64,000 nucleotides of DNA from JACVRM01 sp963839815 (GCA_963839815.1 CAWIWF010000003.1:62001-126000), one strand, 5' to 3'. Shown: positions 18,900-28,938, counted from the stretch's first letter. Notes: generated from the letters alone by a model not told the origin. Program-made: numbers and translations.

Positions 18900-21016
18900 A
18901 GGCGTGGCCGGGCAAGCCGTTCCCGCTCGGAGCGTGGTGGGACGGGGAGGGGACGAACTTCTCGCTGTTCTCCGAGAACGCCGAGCGGGTCGAGCTCTGC
19001 CTCTTCGACGACGAGGATGCCGAGACGCGGGTGGAGCTCTGCGAGCAGACGGCGCACGTCTGGCACGGCTACCTGCGCGGGATCGGCCCGGGGCAGCGCT
19101 ACGGCTACCGCGTCCACGGCCCCTACGCGCCGGAGCAGGGGCACCGCTTCAACAGCGCCAAGCTGCTGATCGACCCGTACGCGAAGGCGATCGAGGGGCC
19201 GATCGCCTGGGACCGCGCCAACACGCTGCCCTACGTCCCGAACGGCGACGACGCCGATCTCGACCCGGACGACGAGGACGACGCGCCGGCGATCCCCAAA
19301 TCCATCGTCGTCGACGAGTCGTTCGACTGGGAGGGCGACGACTGGGTGCGCCCCCGCGTCCCCTGGAGCCAGACCGTCATCTACGAGGTGCACGTCAAGG
19401 GCTTCACCAAGCGCCATCCGGGTGTCCGCGACGACCTGCGCGGCACGTACGCCGGGCTTGCCTCCGAGGAGTCGATCGCCCATCTCAAGTCGCTCGGCGT
19501 CACGACGGTCGAGCTCCTGCCGATCCACCACATCGCCGACGAGCAGTTCGTCGCCGACAAGGGGCTCTCCAACTACTGGGGCTACAGCTCGATCGGGTTC
19601 CTGGCACCGCACGCCCTCTACGCGGCCACGGGCACGCACGGGGAGCAGGTGCGCGAGTTCAAGGGCATGGTCAAGGCGCTCCACGCGGCCGGCCTCGAGG
19701 TGATCCTGGACGTGGTCTACAACCACACCGCGGAGGGCAACCACCTCGGCCCGATGCTGTCCTTCCGCGGGGTCGACAACGCCTCCTACTACCGGCTGAT
19801 GCCGGACGACCAGCGCCATTACATGGACTTCACCGGCACCGGCAACAGCCTCAACCCGGTGCATCCGAGCGTGCTGCGGCTGATCATGGACTCGCTGCGC
19901 TACTTCGTCATGGACTGCCACGTCGACGGCTTCCGCTTCGACCTGGCCTCCGCGCTCGCGCGCGAGTTCTACGACGTCGACCGGCTCTCGGCGTTCTTCG
20001 ACGTCATCCACCAGGACCCGGTGCTCTCCCAGGTGAAGCTGATCGCCGAGCCGTGGGACGTCGGCCCGGGCGGCTACCAGGTCGGCAACTTCCCGGTGCT
20101 CTGGACCGAGTGGAACGGGCAGTACCGCGACACCATGCGCGACTTCTGGCGCGGCGGCGCCAGCGTGGCCGAGTTCGCGACCCGCTTCACGGGCTCGAGC
20201 GACCTCTACGAGACGAGCGGGCGGACGCCCTACGCCTCGATCAACTTCGTCACCGCCCACGACGGCTTCACGCTCTGGGATCTCGTCTCCTACAACGACA
20301 AGCACAACGAGGCGAACCAGGAGGACAACCGCGACGGCACCGACGACAACCGCAGCTGGAACTGCGGCGCCGAGGGGCCGACGGACGATCCGGAGATCCG
20401 CGCGCTGCGGGCGCGGCAGCGGCGCAACTTCCTGACGACGCTGCTCCTCTCCCAGGGCGTGCCGATGCTGCTCGGCGGCGACGAGCAGGGCCGCACCCAG
20501 GACGGCAACAACAACGCCTGGTGCCAGGACAACGAGCTCTCCTGGTTCGGGTGGGAGCTCGACGAGGAGCGCGAGGCGCTGCTCGCGTTCACCCGTCGGC
20601 TGATCCGCCTGCGTGCCGAGCACCCCGTGTTTCACCGCTCCCGCTTCCTCGAGGGCAGACCCGTGGCCGACTCGCCGCTGCCGGACGTGTGGTGGTTCCG
20701 CCCCGACGGGCGGCGGATGACGCGGCGCGACTGGCAGCACTCGGAGGGACACCGGCTCGGCGTCTTCCTGAACGGCGCCGCCATCACCGAGACGACCGCC
20801 CACGGCGAGCCGGTCGAGGACGACTCCTTCCTGCTGCTCTTCAACGCCTTCCACGAGCCCGTCGTGTTCACGCTGCCGCCGCCGCGCTTCGGCCGCCGCT
20901 GGGAGCTCGAGCTCTCGACCGCCGACCCCGACTCCGAGCCGACGGTCTTCCCCGGCCGCGGGCTCGTCCCGCTCGATCCGCGCTCGATCGTCGTGCTGAG
21001 GCGCGCCACCAGGTGA
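18896..21016 (+). CDS. glgX: Glycogen debranching enzyme (isoamylase type)
   Basis: A 706-residue GH13_11 enzyme that hydrolyses alpha-1,6 branches. The N-terminal CBM48 begins PFPLGAWWDGEGTNFSLFSE. Barrel motifs are IYEVHVKGFTKRHPGV, GFRFDLASALAREF (nucleophile Asp near residue 348), LIAEPWDVGPGGYQVG (Glu near 384) and INFVTAHDGFTLWDLVSY. Also diagnostic are QEDNRDGTDDNRSWNCG and MLLGGDEQGRTQDGNNNAW. In TreX/TreY/TreZ clusters this enzyme supplies linear chains to TreY; that is the likely role here. ATG overlaps the treZ stop. Confidence 0.92.
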   Translation: MKAWPGKPFPLGAWWDGEGTNFSLFSENAERVELCLFDDEDAETRVELCEQTAHVWHGYLRGIGPGQRYGYRVHGPYAPEQGHRFNSAKLLIDPYAKAIEGPIAWDRANTLPYVPNGDDADLDPDDEDDAPAIPKSIVVDESFDWEGDDWVRPRVPWSQTVIYEVHVKGFTKRHPGVRDDLRGTYAGLASEESIAHLKSLGVTTVELLPIHHIADEQFVADKGLSNYWGYSSIGFLAPHALYAATGTHGEQVREFKGMVKALHAAGLEVILDVVYNHTAEGNHLGPMLSFRGVDNASYYRLMPDDQRHYMDFTGTGNSLNPVHPSVLRLIMDSLRYFVMDCHVDGFRFDLASALAREFYDVDRLSAFFDVIHQDPVLSQVKLIAEPWDVGPGGYQVGNFPVLWTEWNGQYRDTMRDFWRGGASVAEFATRFTGSSDLYETSGRTPYASINFVTAHDGFTLWDLVSYNDKHNEANQEDNRDGTDDNRSWNCGAEGPTDDPEIRALRARQRRNFLTTLLLSQGVPMLLGGDEQGRTQDGNNNAWCQDNELSWFGWELDEEREALLAFTRRLIRLRAEHPVFHRSRFLEGRPVADSPLPDVWWFRPDGRRMTRRDWQHSEGHRLGVFLNGAAITETTAHGEPVEDDSFLLLFNAFHEPVVFTLPPPRFGRRWELELSTADPDSEPTVFPGRGLVPLDPRSIVVLRRATR

Positions 21017-21144
21017 ACGGCGCGTCCGCCGCCGAGCGCGCTCCGGTGCTGACGTGCCGGCGCCGCCCCGGCCGGCGCGGCGCGCGCCGTCGCCGGACGC
21101 CGCCGCACGCCAGCGAAGCGTTGTTCCACGATCGGCACACCTGC

Positions 21145-21260
21145 GTCACAGACACGCGCGGACTGTTCGGGTACGGTCGACCGCGGGCGGGAGGTGGAGG
21201 CAGCTCTCCCCTTGGGAGGGTGGGGTACGGCGTTCGACGTGTCCTGGAAGGACATGTCCG
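21145..21260 (-). repeat. Interspersed repeat, copy C
   Basis: In the 358-bp glgX-treY gap, opposite in orientation to A, B and D. The minus strand reads GGACATGTCC, then CACCCTCCCAAGGGGAG, GCTGCCTCCACCTCCCGCCC, GTCGACCGTACCCG and the GCGCGTGTCTGTG tail. The rest of the gap shows no gene or clear promoter. Confidence 0.75.
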
Positions 21261-21374
21261 CGCGGGACGCCTCCTGGTCGGCGACGGTCGCGCGACCTGT
21301 GGAGCCCAGGGTGCGCCACCGGCTCTGGCAGCCGCAGGGCGCCCCGCACTCGTCCACCGCTCGGGGGCGGCGCG

Positions 21375-23327
21375 ATGACCCGGCCCTGGCGGGCGACCTA
21401 CCGCCTCCAGCTCGGGCCGGAGCTCGACTTTCGCGCCGCGCGGGAGCTTGTCCCCTACCTGGGCGAGCTCGGCATCAGCCACCTCTACCTGTCTCCGTCC
21501 TTCCGGGCGCGCTCGGGGTCGACGCACGGCTACGACGTCGTCGATCCCACCCGCATCTCCGAGGAGCTCGGCGGCTCGCAGGCGTTCCGCGGCCTCTGCT
21601 CGGCCGGGCTCGGCGTCCTGCTCGACATCGTCCCGAACCACATGGCCGCGAGCGACGAGGAGAACCGCTTCTGGGCCGACCCCGAGGTGCGCGCGCGCGT
21701 CTTCGACTGGGACGCCGCGAGCGGCTGGTACCGCCGCTTCTTCACCATCGCCGACCTCGCCGGCGTCCGCGTCGAGGACGAGGGGGTCTTCGCCCAGACC
21801 CACAGCACCGTGCTCGGACTCGTCGACGAGGGGCTCGTCGACGGCCTGCGCGTCGACCATCCCGACGGGCTCGCCGACCCGCGCGGCTACCTCGAGCAGC
21901 TGCGCGACCGCGGCGTAGAGCACGTCTGGGTGGAGAAGATCCTCGAGCCGGGCGAGCGGCTGCGCGACTGGCCGGTGGAGGGTACGACCGGCTACGAGTT
22001 CGCAAACGACGCGACCGCGCTCTTCGTCGACCCGGCCGGCGAGGAGCCGCTCACGACCCTCTACGCCGAGCTCACCGGCGAGCGGCGGGCGTTCGCCGAG
22101 GTCGCCTACGAGGCGAAGCTGCAGCAGGCTCGGACCGAGTTCCGCCGCGAGTTCGACCGTCTGCGCGCCATCCACGACGTGGCCGGGCTGGAGGAGGCGG
22201 CCGCCTCGCTGCACGTCTACCGCACCTACGTCGAGCCGCTCACCGGCGACGTCGCGCCCGAGGATCGCGACGCCCTCGCCCACGTGCAGCCAGAGCTCCG
22301 CCGCCTGCTGCTCCTCGAGGAGCTGGTCGAGCCCGAGTTCGTGGTGCGCTTCCAGCAGACCACCGGTCCGGTGATGGCCAAGGGCGTGGAGGACACCGCC
22401 TTCTACCGCTGGCTGCGGCTGACGGCGCTCAACGAGGTGGGTGGCAATCCCCAGCGATTCACGCTGCCGGTGGACGAGTTTCACCGCGCCAACCTGGAGC
22501 GCGCCGAGCGCTTCCCGTGGCACCTGCTCACGACGCAGACCCACGACACCAAGCGCTCGGGCGACGTCCGCGCCCGCATCGGCGCACTGGGCGGGCTCGC
22601 CGAGACGTGGGCCGACCACGCGCGTGCCTGGCGCTACCTGGACGATCCGAACGAGAACTACCTGCTGCTGCAGACCGCCGTCGGCGCCTGGCCGCTCGAG
22701 CGCGAGCGCCTCGCCGCCTACATGCAGAAGGCGCTGCGGGAGGCGGACGTCAACACCGGCTGGCTCGAGCCCGACGCGGCGCACGAGCGGGCCGTCGCCG
22801 CCGGGGTCGACCGCTTCTACGAGCGTCCGCCCGAGGGCTTCGAGGCCTTCGTGGCCGACGTGGCGGCCGAGGGCGAGCGCGTGTCCCTGGCACAGACCCT
22901 GCTGAAGGCAACGGTGCCGGGCATCCCCGACGTCTACCAGGGGGACGAGCTGCCGTCGCTGAACCTCGTCGATCCCGACAACCGCCGGCCGGTCGACTGG
23001 GAGGCCCGCCGCCGCGCCCTGGCCGAGCCGCCGCCGAAGCTGCGCGTGCTGCAGACCGCGCTGCAGTTGCGCAGCCGGCGCGCGGAGGCGTTCGCAGGCG
23101 CGTACACACCGCTCGAGGCCGGGGACGACGCGTGCGCCTTCCTGCGCGGGGACGGGGAGGTGCTGGTTGCGGTTCCGCTCCGCCCCCGCGGCGAGGAGGC
23201 GCTCCTGGCGGCGCCGCCGGGGCGCTGGCACGACCTGCTCGGGCGGCGCGAGCTCGGCCTGCGGGGCGGCGAGCGGCTGGGCGATCTGCTCGGCGACCTG
23301 CCCGTGCTGCTGCTCGAGCGGGCGTAG
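21375..23327 (+). CDS. treY: Malto-oligosyltrehalose synthase
   Basis: A 650-residue GH13_26 enzyme that rearranges the reducing-end alpha-1,4 bond of maltodextrins to alpha,alpha-1,1. Evidence: the N-terminus ATYRLQLGPELDFRAARELV, the HLYLSPSFRARSGSTHGYDV block, GLRVDHPDGLADP (nucleophile Asp near residue 161), HVWVEKILEPGE (Glu near 187), TTQTHDTKRSGDVRAR and PGIPDVYQGDEL. It is shorter than most TreY proteins (about 700-770), with reduced insertions rather than truncation. Its product needs TreZ, which is disrupted upstream in this sequence. It is preceded by repeat copy C and a gap, so it may have its own promoter. Confidence 0.9.
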   Translation: MTRPWRATYRLQLGPELDFRAARELVPYLGELGISHLYLSPSFRARSGSTHGYDVVDPTRISEELGGSQAFRGLCSAGLGVLLDIVPNHMAASDEENRFWADPEVRARVFDWDAASGWYRRFFTIADLAGVRVEDEGVFAQTHSTVLGLVDEGLVDGLRVDHPDGLADPRGYLEQLRDRGVEHVWVEKILEPGERLRDWPVEGTTGYEFANDATALFVDPAGEEPLTTLYAELTGERRAFAEVAYEAKLQQARTEFRREFDRLRAIHDVAGLEEAAASLHVYRTYVEPLTGDVAPEDRDALAHVQPELRRLLLLEELVEPEFVVRFQQTTGPVMAKGVEDTAFYRWLRLTALNEVGGNPQRFTLPVDEFHRANLERAERFPWHLLTTQTHDTKRSGDVRARIGALGGLAETWADHARAWRYLDDPNENYLLLQTAVGAWPLERERLAAYMQKALREADVNTGWLEPDAAHERAVAAGVDRFYERPPEGFEAFVADVAAEGERVSLAQTLLKATVPGIPDVYQGDELPSLNLVDPDNRRPVDWEARRRALAEPPPKLRVLQTALQLRSRRAEAFAGAYTPLEAGDDACAFLRGDGEVLVAVPLRPRGEEALLAAPPGRWHDLLGRRELGLRGGERLGDLLGDLPVLLLERA

Positions 23328-23379
23328 AGATTTGCGCAGATTGCAGGAAAAGTCCGCGGCGGTCGGGCATACTCGCCCG

Positions 23380-26300
23380 ATGGACGAGCAGCAACTCGCC
23401 CAGCTGCGCGACTGGGCGCGCCGGCTCGAGCGTGCGGGCGACTCGGCGGAGCTCCGCGCCGCGGGTCGTGCGCTCGAGCTCGCGGCCGCCGAGATCGACC
23501 GGCTGAAGGCCCAGCTCGCGGCCGCGGCCGCCGCGCCCGAGGCTCCCGCCCCCGAGTCTGCGCGCCGCGAGCGCCCGCGCCGCCGCAGCCTGCGCCGGCC
23601 GTTCGACCTGGAGGCGGACGAGGAGGACGAGGCCGACCTCGCACCGCAGCTCCAGCGGGCCGCAGCGGACTCCGCGCGCCGCGCTGCCCCGGTCCGCCGC
23701 AACGGCGCGCGCCCCGGTGGCGAGCGCGTCCACGACCGCGACCGGCCTGCTCGCCGCTACGCAACAGGAAACGGCTCGGGCCGGAGCAGCGACGCCCGCG
23801 ACGGCCGTGCCAGCGCGCTCGGCGGCCTGCTCGAGGCGCCGCCGCCGGTCGTCGTGAACGGCGGCAACGGCCGCGCGGCGAGCAACGGCGAGGCTGCGCT
23901 TCCGGCGCCACAGCCGGCCCGGCGAGCCCGGCCTGCCCGCCCGGCGATCCGCCTCCCGGTGAGGCCGCTGCTCGTCGCCGCCGGCGTGGTCGCAACCCTC
24001 GTCGCCGTCGCTGCCGGCGCCGCACGAGTGCTCGCTCCCGAGTTCGACCCGAGCGGCCCGCCGCGCGACGCGCTCGTCGGTGCCGCCGCCGTCCGCGACC
24101 TCGTCTTCGAGGCGCGCGCCGACGACGGCACCCTCCGCGACCTCAGCTGGGTGCTCGACGGCAAAAGCGTCAAGGGCCGCGTCGTCCGCCGCGGCGACGT
24201 CGCCCGCCTGGCAGGCGCCGCCTTCTCGGACGGCGAGCACTGGCTGACGGTCCGCGCCGACGGCTGGCTGCCCGGCTCGCGCACCGAGCACACGTGGCAC
24301 TTCACCATCGACCGGACGCCGCCCCTTGTTCGCGTCGACCCGGCCGCCCGGCGGGCGCCCGTCTTCGAGCCCTACACCTTCAGGGGGACGACCGACCCGG
24401 GCAGCGAGATGCGGATCAACGACCGCCCCGTCGAGCTCGAGGGCGGCCGCTTCGCGGTCGCGTATGCGCAGCCGCCGCAGGGGCAGCTCCGCGTCGAGGT
24501 CACCGACCGCTTCGGCAACGCGAGCGCGTCGTGGATCGACGTGGAGATCGTCCCGCGCGCGCCGCGCGCGCCGCTTCGTGCCGTGCACGTCACCTCGCAC
24601 GCCTGGGCCGACCCGACGCTCCGGCGCGGGATCATGGCGCTGATCGACCAGGGGAAGATCGACGCCGTCGAGCTCGATCTCAAGGACGAGTCCGGCGAGG
24701 TCGGTTTCACCGGGCCGATCCCGCTCGCCCGGCAGATCGGGGCGATGCGCGACATCTACGACCTCGAGCAGGCGATCAGGACGCTGCACGGGCGCGGGAT
24801 CATGGTCGTCGGCCGCATCGTCGCCTTCCGCGACCCGGTGCACGCGGCCGCCGCCTGGAAGCGCGGCTGGCGCGACCAGGTGATCCAGACCCCGGGCGGC
24901 GAGCCCTACGCCGGCTACGGGGGGTTCACCAACTTCGCCAGCCCGGCCGTCCGGAAGTACAACATCGACATCGCGCGCGTGGCAGCGGCGGCCGGGATCG
25001 ACGACATCCTCTACGACTACGTGCGGCGCCCGGACGGCCCGACGTCGACCATGCGCTTCCCGGGGCTGCGCGGAACGCCCGAGCGCTCGGTGGCGACCTT
25101 CCTGGCCGAGGCGCGCCAGGCGCTGAAGCCGTACGGGACCTTCCTCGGCGCGAGCGTCTTCGGCGTCGCCGCCACCCGCCCGACGGAGGTCGCCCAGGAC
25201 GTTCGCGCGATCGGCCGCAACGTCGACTACGTCGCGCCGATGCTCTACCCGTCGCACTGGGGGCCGGGCGAGTACGACGTCGCCAACCCGAACGCCGAGC
25301 CGTACGCGATCATCCGCCGCTCGCTGGCCGACTTCAAGAAGCAGGTGCGCGGCACGGGCGCGCGCGTCGTCCCGTGGCTGCAGGACTTCTCGCTCGGCGT
25401 CACCTACGGCCCGGCCGAGGTCAGCGCGCAGATCCGCGCCGCCAAGGACGCGGGCATCGACGAGTGGCTGCTCTGGGACCCGAACGTCACCTACACCGCC
25501 GGCGGCCTGCCGAAGGCGCCGACGCTCGACCCGTACACGGCGCAGAAGCCGAAGCCGGCCCCGAAGCAGACGGCCGCAGCGGCACCGGCGCCGGCGCGAG
25601 GCACCGCCGCGGCCGCACCGGCCGGCGCCGCAGCGGCGAAGGCGAACGAGCTCGGCGAGGTGCCCGTGCTGATGTACCACCAGATCCGCGCCGACGGCGG
25701 CGGCGACTACGACCTGACGCCGGCGCAGTTCCGGGCCGAGCTGCAGCGGCTCTGGCGCGAGGGCTACAGGCCGATCCGCGCCTCCGACCTCGTCAACGGG
25801 ACGATCGACGTCCCCGCCGGCAAGAGCCCGGTCGTGCTGACCTTCGACGACTCGACGAAGGAGCAGCTCTTCCTGGACGCACAGGGCGAGATCGCGCCGG
25901 ACACGGCGATCGGGATCATGCTCGACTTCGCCAGGAGCCACCCCGGCTTCGAGCCCGCCGGCACCTTCTACGTCAACCGCGAGCCGTTCGCCGGCGTCGC
26001 CGAGGGGCCCGAGCTGTTGCGTTGGCTGCACGAGCATGGCTTCGAGCTCGGCAACCACACCAAGGATCACATCCCGCTGAACCAGCTGAGCGCGACCGAG
26101 GCGCAGCGCCAGCTCGTGCTCGGCCGCAAGGTCATCCTCGACGCCGTGCCGCAGGCCGCGGTGACGACGGTCGCGCTGCCGCTCGGCGGCTGGCCGGAGC
26201 CGCGCTCGCTCGCCTGGCGAGGGCGCTGGAACTCCCAGGAGTACCGACACCGCGGCGTCTTCATGGTCGGCGCCGAGCCGGCGAAGTCGCCCTTCTCCCG

Positions 26301-26511
26301 CGGCTGGGACGCGCATGCGATCCCGCGGATCCGGACGACGCCGAAGGGCGCCGCCGAGCCGGAGTGGGGGAGCTCCTGGTGGCTTGACATCCTCCGCACG
26401 GAGCGCGGCCGCCGCTACGTGTCCGACGGCGATCCGAAGACGATCTCGTTCCCGCGCGGCCGGCAGGGCGAGCTCGCCGAGCGCTTCGCGGGCCGGGCGC
26501 GCTCGTACTAG
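23380..26511 (+). CDS. Membrane-anchored putative glycoside hydrolase (DUF4015) / polysaccharide deacetylase fusion
   Basis: A 1043-residue multidomain protein. Residues 1-190 are charged and probably disordered (coiled start LAQLRDWARRLERAGD); one transmembrane helix follows at about 196-218 (LLVAAGVVATLVAVAAGAA), so the rest lies outside. Residues about 230-395 look like an Ig-like module (WHFTIDRTPPLVRVDP). About 399-720 match the DUF4015 putative glycosyl-hydrolase barrel (HVTSHAWADP, DAVELDLKDESGEVGF, GIDDILYDYVRRPDGP, YVAPMLYPSHWGPGEY). After an Ala/Pro linker, about 760-1043 is a CE4 NodB domain with TFDDS (near 820) and GNHTKDH (near 890). The combination recalls PgaB, which pairs a deacetylase with a hydrolase in the reverse order. 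A cell-wall or exopolysaccharide role is inferred. ATG chosen over upstream in-frame codons because those overlap treY; a CATACT hexamer ends 6 nt before it. Confidence 0.8.
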   Translation: MDEQQLAQLRDWARRLERAGDSAELRAAGRALELAAAEIDRLKAQLAAAAAAPEAPAPESARRERPRRRSLRRPFDLEADEEDEADLAPQLQRAAADSARRAAPVRRNGARPGGERVHDRDRPARRYATGNGSGRSSDARDGRASALGGLLEAPPPVVVNGGNGRAASNGEAALPAPQPARRARPARPAIRLPVRPLLVAAGVVATLVAVAAGAARVLAPEFDPSGPPRDALVGAAAVRDLVFEARADDGTLRDLSWVLDGKSVKGRVVRRGDVARLAGAAFSDGEHWLTVRADGWLPGSRTEHTWHFTIDRTPPLVRVDPAARRAPVFEPYTFRGTTDPGSEMRINDRPVELEGGRFAVAYAQPPQGQLRVEVTDRFGNASASWIDVEIVPRAPRAPLRAVHVTSHAWADPTLRRGIMALIDQGKIDAVELDLKDESGEVGFTGPIPLARQIGAMRDIYDLEQAIRTLHGRGIMVVGRIVAFRDPVHAAAAWKRGWRDQVIQTPGGEPYAGYGGFTNFASPAVRKYNIDIARVAAAAGIDDILYDYVRRPDGPTSTMRFPGLRGTPERSVATFLAEARQALKPYGTFLGASVFGVAATRPTEVAQDVRAIGRNVDYVAPMLYPSHWGPGEYDVANPNAEPYAIIRRSLADFKKQVRGTGARVVPWLQDFSLGVTYGPAEVSAQIRAAKDAGIDEWLLWDPNVTYTAGGLPKAPTLDPYTAQKPKPAPKQTAAAAPAPARGTAAAAPAGAAAAKANELGEVPVLMYHQIRADGGGDYDLTPAQFRAELQRLWREGYRPIRASDLVNGTIDVPAGKSPVVLTFDDSTKEQLFLDAQGEIAPDTAIGIMLDFARSHPGFEPAGTFYVNREPFAGVAEGPELLRWLHEHGFELGNHTKDHIPLNQLSATEAQRQLVLGRKVILDAVPQAAVTTVALPLGGWPEPRSLAWRGRWNSQEYRHRGVFMVGAEPAKSPFSRGWDAHAIPRIRTTPKGAAEPEWGSSWWLDILRTERGRRYVSDGDPKTISFPRGRQGELAERFAGRARSY

Positions 26512-26514
26512 CGA

Positions 26515-28668
26515 CTACTCGCCGGGCTCCAGCGTCGACGCCGGCGCCTGTCGGGCCGGCCACCAGTTGAGCCGGCCGGCGAGCAGCACCAGCGAGGGCA
26601 CGAGCAAGAGCCGCACCACGAACGCGTCGAGCACGATCCCGGCGGACATCGCGAACGCGAACTCGCGGAAGGCACGCAGCGGCACGAGCGCGAGCAGCGC
26701 GAAGCTGGCCGAGAGCACGACGGCGGCGACGCCGACCGGGGTGGAGGTGCGACTGACCGCGACCGCGACGGCGTCGCGCAGGCGCAGGTGGCGGGCCTGC
26801 TGCCAGATCCGGCCGACGACGAAGAGGTTGTAGTCGGAGCCGAGCGAGAGCAGCAGCACCGCGGCCGCGAAGGGGACGTAGTACGTGATGTCGACGTGGC
26901 CGAGCGCGTCCTCGAAGACCAGGCTGGTGAGGCCGAGCGCGGCGAGGAGCGAGGCGATGCTGGTGGCGACGAGGTAGAGCGGCGGGATCAGCGCGCGCAG
27001 GAAGACCGCGAGCAGGACGACGTTGACGACGATGGCGGCGCCGGCGATGCGCTGGATGTCGGTGACGATGCTCGAGACGGTCTCCTCGGCGAGGGCGGTG
27101 TCGCCCGCGAGCCGGGCGCGGGCCCCGGACAGGCCTGCGCCGGCCAGGATGGCGGGGAGGGAGTCGTCCAGGCGTCTGAGGCTGTCGATCGCAGGTGCGG
27201 AGAGCGGCTCGTGCCGGAAGATGATCACGTAGCGGGCCGCCCGCCCGCGGCTGTCGACGAACACGTCTCGGGGCGCGGTGGGCGGTAGCTGGGCGGGCCC
27301 CAGCACGCCGGCGACGCCGGGCTGGATGGCGAGGCGGCGCTGCAGGCGGACGAGGCTGTCGCGGTGCGCGGTGAGGTTCCGGCCCTCGACGAGCAGCTCG
27401 GTCGGGCCGGTGATCCCCGGCGCGAAGCCCCTGCCGGCGGCGGTGGTCGCCCGGCTCACGGCGGAGTCGTCGCCGAGTCCGCGGATGAGCGTCAGCCCGA
27501 GGTCGATGTCGAGCGCCCGGGAGACGGGGAAGGCGAGCACGCCGACTCCGGCAGCTGCGGCTGACATCGCCAGCAGCTTGGAGGTGCGCCAGTGGGCCTC
27601 GTGCGCCGGCTTGGGCTCGCGGGTGGCGATCGTCGGCCAGAAGACCGCGCGCCCGAAGATCGCGAGCGAGGCGGGCACGAGGGTGATCGAGACCGCGAGC
27701 CCGACGAGCACGGTCAGGGCTGCCCCGGGCCCGAAGGCGCGGAAGAACTCCAGCCGGCCGACGAGCAGCGCGGCCGCCCCGAGTGCGACGATCAGCCCGG
27801 CTGCGGTGACGATGGGCGTCGTCGTCCGCGTCGCCTCCAGCGCCGCCTGGTGCCGCTCCATGCCCGCGGAGAGACGCCGCCGCACGGCGAAGAGGTAGAA
27901 GAGCGCGTAGTCGGTGACGATGCCGAGCAGCAGCACGACCATCACCGGCTCCACCTCTCGCGGCACGGGCACGTCGAGGACTTCGCCGGCCTGGGCGACC
28001 AGGCGGGTGGAGGTCAGGTAGGCGATGCCCGCCGTTCCGAGCACGAGCAGCGGCGCCCCGAGCGCGCGCAGGGCGAGGGCGAGCACGAGCGCGACGAGGG
28101 CGACCGTCGCGACCTCGACGCGGGGCAGGCCGCGCTCGATCGCCTCGACCTGCTCGAAGCGGGCGGTGATGGGGCCGGTGACGCCGGAGACGGGATCGCC
28201 GTCGGCCTCGATCCGCTCGGCGTAGGTCTGGCCGAGCGCCCAGCGGGCGCGCAGGCTCGCGTCGGGGCGGAAGAAGAGGAAGGTGATCGCGGTGGTGCCG
28301 GACTCGCGCGCGGCGGGGAAGAGGCCGCCGGTGTTGGTGACCGGCAGGGCGAGCACGATCGTGCGCAGCAGCGGCACCGCGGCGAGGTTGATCTCGGCGG
28401 CCCGGTCGAGCGCGCGCGCCTGCTCGGCGGCGGAGAGCCCCTCGGAGGCGCGCTGGACGACGGTGATGCGGGAGAGGAGCGGGAAGGCGAAGAGCTCGGC
28501 GGAGCGCCGCTCGGCGGCGACGGCCGGCCCCTCGGCGGGCACGATGCCGCCGAGCGGGTCGCCCTCGACGTCGGCGAGGCTCGGCAGCAGGGTCAGCGAC
28601 GCGACCGTGACCGCGACCCAGACGGCCACGATCACGTAGCGCAGCCGAATCGTCAGCGAGGCGACCAC
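26515..28668 (-). CDS. MMPL/RND-family transporter
   Basis: A 717-residue membrane protein with the two-fold MMPL layout: a TM helix near the N-terminus, a first extracytoplasmic loop, five helices including VEPVMVVLLLGIVTDYALFYLF, a second loop, and five helices including YYVPFAAAVLLLSLGSDYNLFV. The paired GIVTDYALF and SLGSDYNLF motifs carry the Asp-Tyr pair used for proton relay in MmpL proteins. Such proteins export lipids or small hydrophobic compounds; the cargo is unknown. It converges with the preceding gene with 3 nt between stops. The GTG start is backed by a -10 hexamer 7 nt upstream. Confidence 0.88.
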   Translation of the reverse strand: MVASLTIRLRYVIVAVWVAVTVASLTLLPSLADVEGDPLGGIVPAEGPAVAAERRSAELFAFPLLSRITVVQRASEGLSAAEQARALDRAAEINLAAVPLLRTIVLALPVTNTGGLFPAARESGTTAITFLFFRPDASLRARWALGQTYAERIEADGDPVSGVTGPITARFEQVEAIERGLPRVEVATVALVALVLALALRALGAPLLVLGTAGIAYLTSTRLVAQAGEVLDVPVPREVEPVMVVLLLGIVTDYALFYLFAVRRRLSAGMERHQAALEATRTTTPIVTAAGLIVALGAAALLVGRLEFFRAFGPGAALTVLVGLAVSITLVPASLAIFGRAVFWPTIATREPKPAHEAHWRTSKLLAMSAAAAGVGVLAFPVSRALDIDLGLTLIRGLGDDSAVSRATTAAGRGFAPGITGPTELLVEGRNLTAHRDSLVRLQRRLAIQPGVAGVLGPAQLPPTAPRDVFVDSRGRAARYVIIFRHEPLSAPAIDSLRRLDDSLPAILAGAGLSGARARLAGDTALAEETVSSIVTDIQRIAGAAIVVNVVLLAVFLRALIPPLYLVATSIASLLAALGLTSLVFEDALGHVDITYYVPFAAAVLLLSLGSDYNLFVVGRIWQQARHLRLRDAVAVAVSRTSTPVGVAAVVLSASFALLALVPLRAFREFAFAMSAGIVLDAFVVRLLLVPSLVLLAGRLNWWPARQAPASTLEPGE

Positions 28669-28675
28669 GCCGCCG

Positions 28676-28681
28676 ACGCTA
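28676..28681 (-). promoter_or_regulatory. -10 element of MMPL gene (leaderless)
   Basis: TAGCGT on the minus strand, 7 nt from the GTG start, with no ribosome binding site. Confidence 0.5.
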
Positions 28682-28708
28682 CAGCCGGCCCAAATCCGGT
28701 GCGCCTGC

Positions 28709-28840
28709 GGACATGTCCCTCAGAGACCTGTCCGTTCCGGCCAGAGAGCGCGTACCCCGCCCTCCCAGAAGGGGAGTGCTGCCTCCACCTCCCGCCCGGC
28801 GCGGACGGTACCGGCGAACGGCGCACGTGTCTGTGTCGAA
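28709..28840 (+). repeat. Interspersed repeat, copy D
   Basis: Between the divergent MMPL and second Eis-like genes. It has GGACATGTCC, CGCCCTCCCAGAAGGGGAG, GCTGCCTCCACCTCCCGCCC, GGACGGTACC and the ACGTGTCTGTG tail. Confidence 0.75.
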
Positions 28841-28938
28841 CCCGTGCCAAAGCTGTGGCAGCTCGAGGGCGGTGCGGAGGCGTCCGAGAGGGCTCGGGGG
28901 AGTGGCTAGGCTGCTCCGCTCTGTCCGACGCTTCCTCG

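Noticed and set aside
18740..20854. Very long antisense ORFs opposite glgX, treY and the deacetylase gene
   Set aside because: They arise from the strong codon-position GC bias; their translations are low-complexity and the plus-strand genes have clear catalytic motifs.
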